This document shows positions 48,553-55,581 of a stretch of 64,000 bases of DNA, in pieces. The stretch covers positions 5,908,577 to 5,972,576 of the forward strand of contig NZ_KB731324.1 of NCBI RefSeq assembly GCF_000353285.1, in the 5' to 3' direction. The notes below the pieces were generated by a model. That model was not told the DNA's origin, did not search any database, and saw only the letters and a program-made list of their open reading frames with translations. How positions within the stretch are numbered: position 1 is the first letter of the stretch; every line of letters begins with the position of its first letter. The stretch is from Leptolyngbya boryana PCC 6306 (GTDB lineage Bacteria > Cyanobacteriota > Cyanobacteriia > Leptolyngbyales > Leptolyngbyaceae). Both the position numbers and the translations under genes were made by a program.

Positions 48553-48809
48553 ATCCGGGGAGCGGGCGCAGAGGGTGGTAAAGGAGAGATCGCATCCAAA
48601 AAAGAATGCCGCGATCTCTATGAGCCTTTCTTTTATTATTAATCTGAATTTGAATGCACTGGAATTTGTAACGCTCTAGTTTATTAGGCAAAGGTATATC
48701 TCTGCAATTCTATATAAGTCTTAATATCTGCCCATCTTTCAAGAGGCAGAGATGGCAAAGCTGAAGGAGTCACGATAGAGTGAAAAGCTGATAATACTGT
48801 GTGATTTTT

Positions 48810-51800
48810 ATGCATCGGATTGCTGCAACTCCTGGCGGTTGGACTCCTGATCTAGAAGGGGTTGTCTTCATAGAACAGACTCCCGCGCCGATCGTCATCA
48901 TGACGGCAGCGGATACGGATATTCAGACTTTAGCAGGGGCAATTTCGCAGTTGCCGACTCCCTTCCCCGAAGTCAGAGGCGTGAATCTGTTACAGCTTCA
49001 GCAGCAATTGACGATCGATACTTATGCCGAAGAAGTGTTAGAGCAGGCAAAAGTGATTGTGCTGCGAATTATTGGAGGGCGATCGTATTGGTCGTACGGA
49101 CTAGAAGTCGTGCGTGAAACTGTGCGGCAGTCGGGGGCAACATTGATTGTCTTGCCCGGAGACGATCGACCGGATTTAGAGTTGATGAGCCATTCGACGG
49201 TTCCATTTACTCAAGTGGAACGGGTTTGGCGCTATTTCAATGAGGGAGGCGTTGAAAACTATCGCAATGTGATTCAGCTTTTGGCGCAGCGTTATCTGGA
49301 TTTTGATCTCAATTCTTCGGTTGCCGAGCCTCAGCCTGTGCCGCGTGTGGGACTATATCGGGCGGGAGAAAGCTGCCCGTATCGCTCCGTATGTAGTCGG
49401 CGCAAGGTAGGAATTTTATTCTATCGGGCGCATTATTTGTCGGGTAACACGACGGTAATTGATGAATTGTCAAAAGCATTATGCGATCGCGATCTGTGTC
49501 CTGTTCCCGTCTTTGTATCTTCGTTACGCGATCCAGATGTTCAGAGTGAATTGCTGAGTTACTTTCAGCCGAAAGAGCAACCGTCAATTGATCTGTTGCT
49601 AAATACAACCAGTTTCTCGATCGCGTCGCCTTCTTCAACGGTGCCGGAACTTTGGCAAGCTTTAGATATTCCAGTGCTACAAGTGATTTTAAGTAGTGGC
49701 AGCGTTGAACAATGGAATGATCAATTACGAGGACTTTCGCCACGTGATACTGCGATCAATGTTGCGTTACCTGAAGTCGATGGACGAATTATTAGTCGAG
49801 CAATTTCGTTTAAATCGGTACAGTCGCGGCATCCAGAATTGCAGACTGAAGTAGTCACTTATCAAGCAGTTCGAGATCGAGTAGAGTTTGTCGCAGATCT
49901 AGCACAGAATTGGGTGAACTTGCGACGGAGTGAAAAATGCGATCGTAAAATTGCGCTGATTTTGGCAAACTATCCTAGCCGAGATGGGCGTTTAGCAAAT
50001 GGTGTGGGACTAGATACGCCAGCAAGCTGTATTGAAATCCTCAAAGCCTTACAGAATGAGGGATATCACGTTGAAAACATTCCTGAAACTGGAGACGAGC
50101 TAGTAAAGTTACTAACCACAGGCGTAACGAATGATCCAGAAGCAAGAGAGCTACGCACCATTCATCAAGCATTACCTCTAGCAGAATACACAGCTTACTT
50201 TTCAACCTTGCCTGCATCGATTCAGCAATCTGTTTTGAATCGCTGGAATACTGCAACTGAATCATTTCCGATTCCAGGCATTCAACTTGGAAATGTATTT
50301 GTGGGCATTCAACCTGCGCGAGGCTATGATCTCGATCCTTCTTTGAACTATCATGCTCCGGATTTAGAACCGACTCATGCTTATCTAGCTTTCTACTATT
50401 GGGTGCGCCAGAGCTTTGGAGCAGAAGCGATCGTTCATGTCGGCAAGCACGGAAATTTAGAATGGTTACCAGGTAAAAGTGTAGCGCTCTCTGAGAATTG
50501 CTTTCCTGAAACTGCGATCGCGGCTTTACCTCACCTCTATCCCTTTATTGTCAATGATCCAGGCGAAGGCTCTCAAGCAAAACGTCGCGCTCAAGCTGTG
50601 ATTTTAGATCATCTGACTCCCCCAATGACCCGTGCAGAGCTTTATGGGGATTTGCAAAAATTAGAAGCTTTAATTGATGAGTACTACGAAGCTCAAGATC
50701 TCAATCCTTCGCGATTAGAGCTAGTTCGCGATCGCATTGTCAACTTAGTAGAACAAGACAATCTTCAAAACGAGCTAGCAGGCGATTCTGATCTGATTAC
50801 GAATACTGATCGCTATCTCTGTGAGTTAAAAGAAGCTCAGATTCGAGACGGACTACATATTTTTGGGAAATGCCCAGAGAATCGGCAGTTGAGAGATTTG
50901 ATCATTGCGATCGCGCGTCATCCGCAAGCCAATCGGATGGGATTGACTCGTGCGATCGCAGAAGATTGGAACTTAGATTTTGATCCACTCACTGCTGATC
51001 CAAGCGATGCAGTTCCAGGCTATCAAAATGCTGGAGACGCGATCGAAGCAATCGAGCTTGAGGCAATTCGCTTAGTCGATCGCTTACTCGAAAATGACCT
51101 TGCAGAAGGACATATTTACACGGCAGAACTTAAGTGGATTCAGAGCTTTCTGCTTCCGGCTCTGCAAAATACGCATCAAGAAATTGGCTATCTCTTACAT
51201 GGGTTGAATGGGGGCTATGTTCCGGCTGCTCCTTCTGGCGCACCAACTCGCGGACGACCTGAAGTTTTGCCAACCGGACGCAATTTTTACTCGGTTGATA
51301 TTCGAGCAATTCCAACTGAAAGTGCTTGGCAAGTCGGGCGAAAAGCAGCAGAAGCGATCGTGGAACGCTACACCCAAGAGAACGGCGAATATCCTCGTAC
51401 CCTTGGATTATCGATTTGGGGAACATCCACGATGCGAACGGGCGGCGATGACATTGCAGAAGCTCTCGCATTGCTTGGCGTTCAGCCAATTTGGGACGGC
51501 GTTTCTCGGCGAGTCGTCGATTTTGAAATTTTACCGCTCTCGTTTCTCGGTCGCCCCCGGGTCGATGTCACATTGCGAATTTCAGGTTTTTTCCGTGATG
51601 CATTTCCGAATTTGATTGATTTATTTGATCAAGCCGTTGCTGCGATCGCTCAACTCGATGAACCCGCTGATCAAAATCCACTCGCGGCTCAGGTCAAAGA
51701 AGAGACGCAAACCTGGGAAGCAACAGGTCTAACGACTGAGCAGGCAGATCGACGATCGCGACATCGCATCTTCGGCTCAAAACCAGGCGCATACGGGGCA

Positions 51801-52487
51801 GGATTGCAAGGATTGATTGAATCTCAGAATTGGGAAACTGAGGAAGATTTAGCACGAGCTTACATTAACTGGAGTAGTTATGCTTACATGAGTTCTAGTG
51901 TTGCTCAATCTGCTCCCGAAGCGTTCCAAAATCGATTGAATTCCATGCAAATTGTTCTACAAAATCAGGACAATCAAGAGCATGATTTACTCGATTCCGA
52001 CGATTACTATCAGTTCCAAGGTGGACTGACAGCGGCAGTTCGGACAAGCCAAGGAAAGAACCCAACAACTTACTTCGGCGATCATTCACTCCCAGAAAAT
52101 CCGAAGATACGATCGCTCAAACAACAAATTGCAAGAGTCTATCGATCGCGAGTTATCAATCCAAAATGGATTGCTGGAGCAATGCGACACGGTTACAAAG
52201 GGGCATTTGAGCTAGCTGCTACGATCGATTTTCTATTTGCGTATGATGCAACAGCTCACTGTGTTGAAGACTATATGTATCAGGGAGTTGCTGAGGCATA
52301 TCTGTTTGATCAACAGGTTCAGGATTTTATTCAATCTAAGAATCCTTGGGCGCTGCGAGACATGGCAGAGCGATTATTAGAAGCGAATCAACGAGGCTTG
52401 TGGCAAAGTGCAGATGTGAAAACCTTGGAGCAACTAAAAGCGATCGTACTAGAAGCGGAAGGCACGATCGAAGCGCACATCAGCTAG
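48810..52487 (+). CDS. cobN: Cobaltochelatase subunit CobN
   Basis: Large subunit of the ATP-dependent aerobic cobalt chelatase, related to the magnesium chelatase ChlH. It has 1,225 residues. The start MHRIAATPGGWTPDLEG is the usual cyanobacterial one, so ATG 48810 is preferred over GTG 48801. Conserved blocks are VHVGKHGNLEWLPGKSVALS (near 550), YPRTLGLSIWGTSTMRTGGD (near 870) and the SYAYMSSSVAQSAP/DDYYQFQGGL region near the end. No cobS/cobT-like genes are adjacent; in cyanobacteria the ChlI and ChlD subunits may serve. Confidence 0.94.
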   Translation: MHRIAATPGGWTPDLEGVVFIEQTPAPIVIMTAADTDIQTLAGAISQLPTPFPEVRGVNLLQLQQQLTIDTYAEEVLEQAKVIVLRIIGGRSYWSYGLEVVRETVRQSGATLIVLPGDDRPDLELMSHSTVPFTQVERVWRYFNEGGVENYRNVIQLLAQRYLDFDLNSSVAEPQPVPRVGLYRAGESCPYRSVCSRRKVGILFYRAHYLSGNTTVIDELSKALCDRDLCPVPVFVSSLRDPDVQSELLSYFQPKEQPSIDLLLNTTSFSIASPSSTVPELWQALDIPVLQVILSSGSVEQWNDQLRGLSPRDTAINVALPEVDGRIISRAISFKSVQSRHPELQTEVVTYQAVRDRVEFVADLAQNWVNLRRSEKCDRKIALILANYPSRDGRLANGVGLDTPASCIEILKALQNEGYHVENIPETGDELVKLLTTGVTNDPEARELRTIHQALPLAEYTAYFSTLPASIQQSVLNRWNTATESFPIPGIQLGNVFVGIQPARGYDLDPSLNYHAPDLEPTHAYLAFYYWVRQSFGAEAIVHVGKHGNLEWLPGKSVALSENCFPETAIAALPHLYPFIVNDPGEGSQAKRRAQAVILDHLTPPMTRAELYGDLQKLEALIDEYYEAQDLNPSRLELVRDRIVNLVEQDNLQNELAGDSDLITNTDRYLCELKEAQIRDGLHIFGKCPENRQLRDLIIAIARHPQANRMGLTRAIAEDWNLDFDPLTADPSDAVPGYQNAGDAIEAIELEAIRLVDRLLENDLAEGHIYTAELKWIQSFLLPALQNTHQEIGYLLHGLNGGYVPAAPSGAPTRGRPEVLPTGRNFYSVDIRAIPTESAWQVGRKAAEAIVERYTQENGEYPRTLGLSIWGTSTMRTGGDDIAEALALLGVQPIWDGVSRRVVDFEILPLSFLGRPRVDVTLRISGFFRDAFPNLIDLFDQAVAAIAQLDEPADQNPLAAQVKEETQTWEATGLTTEQADRRSRHRIFGSKPGAYGAGLQGLIESQNWETEEDLARAYINWSSYAYMSSSVAQSAPEAFQNRLNSMQIVLQNQDNQEHDLLDSDDYYQFQGGLTAAVRTSQGKNPTTYFGDHSLPENPKIRSLKQQIARVYRSRVINPKWIAGAMRHGYKGAFELAATIDFLFAYDATAHCVEDYMYQGVAEAYLFDQQVQDFIQSKNPWALRDMAERLLEANQRGLWQSADVKTLEQLKAIVLEAEGTIEAHIS

Positions 52488-52561
52488 GTTCAATCTGCCT
52501 TTAGAGGGTGGATTTGACCGCTCCCAATCTCAACAATCAAGCATATTGAGATGAGGGTTAA

Positions 52562-53230
52562 ATGATGGCACGATCGCAAGTTCTTTGGTTGATTTGGGTG
52601 GGGTTTATTGTTTACGTCCTCTTCTTTGCCCCACCGACTGCAGCCGATACGTTTCAACCGTTACTCTCAGGACACTTGTTGTCGATCAATCCAGTTCTGA
52701 TCGCAATGTTTAGTCTGGTTGGAATCTGGCTCTTGATCTACAGTTGCTTGATCTTTGTAGATGGAAGAATGCAATCGATACCTGCTTGGGCATTTATGCT
52801 AGCCGCGATCGCAACAGGTGTGATTGGTCTCATCCCATACTTAGCACTACGTCAGCCCAATCAATCATTTGAGGGTGAGAAAGATTCCTGGATTGCGATT
52901 CTCGATGCTCAGAAAACAGGCATCATTCTCACCATTAGCACTATCGTTTTAGTTGTTTATGCGATCGCTTGGGGAGATTGGACTGGATTTGCCCAAGAGT
53001 TTATGACGAACCGATTTGTGCATGGGATGACACTCGCAAATGGATTATTTTGCCTCCTATTTCCCTATCCGACGTTGCTAGAGGATGACATGGCACGACG
53101 CGGATTGACAGCGGATTCTCAGCTATCTCGGATTGCTTGGATTCCTCTATTGGGTGCGTTGGTTTACTTGTGCCTGCGTCCGCCAATGCTAGTTCATCGA
53201 TCTCTGAGCCGCGACGCACTTTTGAAATAA
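52562..53230 (+). CDS. Conserved cyanobacterial membrane protein
   Basis: A 222-residue protein with about six hydrophobic segments (residues 8-24, 45-67, 77-97, 119-137, 150-170, 190-208). The topology and loops (DAQKTGIILTISTIVLVVYA; FAQEFMTNRFVHGMT) suggest a family common in cyanobacteria, possibly DUF2834-like, but I am not certain. A degenerate partial copy lies at 53890-54000. Confidence 0.7.
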   Translation: MMARSQVLWLIWVGFIVYVLFFAPPTAADTFQPLLSGHLLSINPVLIAMFSLVGIWLLIYSCLIFVDGRMQSIPAWAFMLAAIATGVIGLIPYLALRQPNQSFEGEKDSWIAILDAQKTGIILTISTIVLVVYAIAWGDWTGFAQEFMTNRFVHGMTLANGLFCLLFPYPTLLEDDMARRGLTADSQLSRIAWIPLLGALVYLCLRPPMLVHRSLSRDALLK

Positions 53231-53331
53231 AACATTGCAGCCAACGATTGAGGCAAGCTCCTCAACATCTGACTAACTCCAAGCAATACCAATGCGTACT
53301 CCACTTCCCAAGTTGTTACAGGTGTTTGACA

Positions 53332-53383
53332 AAGACTCTGCGGACAAAGGATATATGTGCAAAGTCTTTGTCCGCAGAGTCTT
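53332..53383. terminator. Perfect 18-bp stem hairpin between convergent genes
   Basis: AAGACTCTGCGGACAAAG (53332-53349) and its exact complement (53366-53383) with a 16-base loop. It overlaps by two bases the stop codon of the secreted-protein gene on the minus strand. There is no proper T run on either side, so it may be a processed 3' structure or a repeat rather than a classic terminator. Confidence 0.5.
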
Positions 53384-53744
53384 AAAATTGAGCACCGTTT
53401 CTAACTCCAAGGTTGGACGGAGAAAGAATCGGTTGAGCCTCAATGACTACAGTTGGTCTTCCTGGATCTGCTGCTCCTGGTAACTGACCAGGAAATGTTA
53501 CATGCCTTCTAGCTTGCTGTTGGCATTCCCCATTGTCTGTACACCAATACGTAGGACTGCCATCCTTTGTACATTCAATGAAGTTGACTGACACTCTTTC
53601 ACAGGTATATCCACCTTTCTTTAACTCGTCCATCTTCGTTCCACTTCCACCGTTGTTCGGCACAGCAAGTGAGGGCATAGCTAACCCAAGCGCCATCGGT
53701 AGAGCAAACAGTGCAAGTCCAGAGAGCAGATTCCTTGTGTTCAT
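53382..53744 (-). CDS. Small secreted cysteine-containing protein
   Basis: A 120-residue protein with a signal peptide (LLSGLALFALPMALGLAMPS, cleavage near SLAVP) and four cysteines in a short span (CERVSVNFIECT, YWCTDNGECQ), which could form two disulfides. The C-terminal third is Pro/Gly-rich. ATG 53744 has AGGAGAA upstream; the frame opens at 53807. The family is not recognised. Confidence 0.65.
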   Translation of the reverse strand: MNTRNLLSGLALFALPMALGLAMPSLAVPNNGGSGTKMDELKKGGYTCERVSVNFIECTKDGSPTYWCTDNGECQQQARRHVTFPGQLPGAADPGRPTVVIEAQPILSPSNLGVRNGAQF

Positions 53745-53807
53745 AGGGTTCTCCTTTTGTCTAGAGGCTGTACTAGTCCCTACGACTCTGTTTTTGATCT
53801 TATGCAT

Positions 53808-54040
53808 CTCTCACTTCTATTTCTATCTCTCCTAAAACATCAACAATCTGTAGTTAGTTCTCTAGAGCAGATTTAGGACAGTTCTGAGCAGTCAGTGAGA
53901 TGAGAGGTGAATGATGGAAGAATGCACTCGACACTTGCTTGGGCATTGATGCTGGCCGCGATCGCAATTGGTGTGATTGGTTGAATCACTTAGCACTGCA
54001 TCCGCGCACTTGTAAAATATTTTTTGCAACCTAAAATCGA
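53808..54040. other. Non-coding gap holding a gene remnant before the tRNA fragment
   Basis: Contains the degraded copy of the 52562 gene (53890-54000) and a short AT-rich stretch up to the partial tRNA. No intact gene. Confidence 0.6.
53890..54000 (+). pseudogene. Internally deleted fragment of a paralogue of the 52562 membrane protein
   Basis: 53890-53916 resembles the leader and start of the 52562 gene (GAGATGAGxGxTxAATGATGG). 53914-53980 then matches its internal segment 52763-52830, coding for DGRMHSTLAWALMLAAIAIG against DGRMQSIPAWAFMLAAIATG. A stop (TGA) follows at once. Roughly 195 bases between start and match are missing. Confidence 0.65.
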
Positions 54041-54084
54041 TGGATGACCTGGGACTCGAACCCAGAACCAGCGGATTAAGAGTC
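54041..54084 (-). tRNA. Displaced 3' fragment of tRNA-Lys(CUU): attachment-site half
   Basis: Minus-strand sequence GACTCTTAATCCGC is the anticodon loop (anticodon CTT) and 3' half of its stem, followed by a complete T arm (CTGGGTTCGAGTCCCAG) and the acceptor strand GTCATCC plus A. The acceptor 5' strand, D arm and the 5' half of the anticodon stem are missing: the bases preceding the loop belong to the element. It is therefore not a functional tRNA but the half left behind when an element integrated. Confidence 0.85.
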
Positions 54085-54096
54085 AGCAAATAAAAA

Positions 54097-54121
54097 TGCC
54101 TGTATCGCTTTGATACAGGCA
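54097..54121 (-). terminator. Integrase terminator hairpin carrying the iteron motif
   Basis: A 10-bp stem TGCCTGTATC / GATACAGGCA with a 5-base loop; on the minus strand it is followed by TTTTTATTT. It thus looks like the terminator of the integrase gene, but one arm (GCGATACAGGCA, reading the minus strand) is identical over 12 bases to the edge of the iteron array at 60207-60218. Confidence 0.7.
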
Positions 54122-54212
54122 GAAAATCAATAAATATAAGGCTTCTGGCTCTGAGCAAATGTACCAATAAATTGCGAAACACACCAAAAAACCGCCACAA
54201 TTTAGGGAAGAT

Positions 54213-55307
54213 TTAGGGAGGCGGCAGAGGTCGATCACTTCTCTGCATTGCCAGGTCATAAGCCCGTTGATGTACCTCATCAGAAATCCAGTGATGATAG
54301 GTGTTGCAGTGGATTTGATAGCTATGTCCCATCTGCACAGCTGCAAGCTCCACGGGTAGAAAGTCGATCGACCGCACTGCCCAACAATGACGCAAATTGT
54401 AAGGATTGCGAAAGCCGTAACGCTTAAATGCTTGCGTTACCCGATGCCCTAATTCTCGATTGTTCCGTCCTGTTACCTGTGGCAATAACGAGACATCCCA
54501 CAAGCGCCACTTGTCCCACCATTCTGGGTAGAGTGCCCAGACCCTTCTTGCACCGGTCTTACCGCCTCCGTGGGTGTCTTCGATCAAGTGCAGAACCGGA
54601 CCATCGCGCAGTTTTTCTAGGTCAATATGAAATAGTTCGTGATTCCGCAACCCATAGCAAGCCATCAGTCCGAATGCGAACTGCCATTGCTCATTTGAAA
54701 TACGATCGCGCCATTGGCTAATTTCAATATCAGACGGCAAATCACGCGGTGTCAGTTTTTTGGCTGAATAGTTCCCCCGCAACGACTTCACATCCAGATC
54801 CACCGATGCCAACTTAGCTAGCGCACCCAGAACCATGCAGTAGCGCTGCCGATTGCGACTATCTGGCTCTGTCTTCAAAATGTGCGATCGCAATAATTCC
54901 GGTGTTAGCGGCTCATTCAGTGGTAGCTGTCGAAACACTTGTGCGTATTCAGTCTGCCAAGTGGTTTCAGACTTGGGTGTGCGCTTCCGTTTGCTGAAGT
55001 AATCAGCCTCAAACTGCTCGATCCACTTGCTAACGGTATCTGATTGTGATTTGGGGCTGTCTATCCAATCAAGCCAATTAAACGCTTTATCCGCCAGTTG
55101 TGCGCCTGCTTTTCTGGCTTCAATTTCTGCCCGCTTATAGCCTGCTGGATTGGCGTAGATACCCAACGATATATCACGTTGCTTCCATTCCGTCTCGCCT
55201 GACTTAGGTGGGAACGTACCGCGCAAATAGAGCCGATCGCCCTTCTGCCGAATGGTTACGCCGATCTTGCCTGCCTTGAGACGGGCATTTATTTGGTCAA
55301 GTAGCAT
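54213..55307 (-). CDS. Tyrosine recombinase (integrase)
   Basis: A 364-residue site-specific integrase. Catalytic residues are visible: Arg221 (CYGLRNHEL), the second box YNLRHCWAV with Arg306 and His307, His328 (QMGHS) and the nucleophile Tyr337 (NTYHHW). Residues 1-180 form arm-binding and SAM-like core-binding parts. It lies 129 bases from the tRNA fragment, the expected place for an element integrase. Its start overlaps the small upstream gene by 19 bases. Confidence 0.93.
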   Translation of the reverse strand: MLLDQINARLKAGKIGVTIRQKGDRLYLRGTFPPKSGETEWKQRDISLGIYANPAGYKRAEIEARKAGAQLADKAFNWLDWIDSPKSQSDTVSKWIEQFEADYFSKRKRTPKSETTWQTEYAQVFRQLPLNEPLTPELLRSHILKTEPDSRNRQRYCMVLGALAKLASVDLDVKSLRGNYSAKKLTPRDLPSDIEISQWRDRISNEQWQFAFGLMACYGLRNHELFHIDLEKLRDGPVLHLIEDTHGGGKTGARRVWALYPEWWDKWRLWDVSLLPQVTGRNNRELGHRVTQAFKRYGFRNPYNLRHCWAVRSIDFLPVELAAVQMGHSYQIHCNTYHHWISDEVHQRAYDLAMQRSDRPLPPP

Positions 55308-55513
55308 TTTCTCTTTTCTGGCGGAGTGTTCAAAAGTTCCTCGCAGCGTTCCACATGAAACTGAAGGGTCGGACGCTTTGAGCCAATTGGAGAGATGTCG
55401 CGGAAATGATGCCCATGCTTAAACATTCCTGACCTGTACAATTCTCTCAGCTTCTCGGCAGGTAGGTCTAGCGCGATCGCGGCTTCGTTCGTCAAATACC
55501 AGGTCTTCATCAT
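55289..55513 (-). CDS. Small helix-turn-helix protein, probable excisionase
   Basis: A 74-residue protein beginning MKTWYLTNEAAIALDLPAEK, which looks like a MerR/AlpA-type winged helix; the next segment LRELYRSGMFKHGHHFRDIS fits the wing and recognition region. Small DNA-binding proteins in this position usually act as excisionase/directionality factor or regulator of the integrase. It is translationally coupled to the integrase. ATGATG leaves the start ambiguous by one codon. Confidence 0.6.
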   Translation of the reverse strand: MMKTWYLTNEAAIALDLPAEKLRELYRSGMFKHGHHFRDISPIGSKRPTLQFHVERCEELLNTPPEKRKCYLTK

Positions 55514-55545
55514 TCAATGTTTCATGAAATTAGTTAAGAGTTGGG

Positions 55546-55570
55546 TTAGGGCGGGCTATTACCGCCCTAA
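55546..55570 (-). terminator. Hairpin between the primase and excisionase-like genes
   Basis: Arms TTAGGGCGG / CCGCCCTAA with a 7-base loop just behind the primase-helicase stop. There is no clear T run, so termination is likely only partial. Confidence 0.5.
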
Positions 55571-55581
55571 GAGTTGATGGA

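Noticed and set aside
54041-54084. Functional tRNA-Lys gene
   Set aside because: The acceptor 5' strand, D arm and 5' anticodon stem are missing; upstream bases do not pair, so only a 3' fragment is present.
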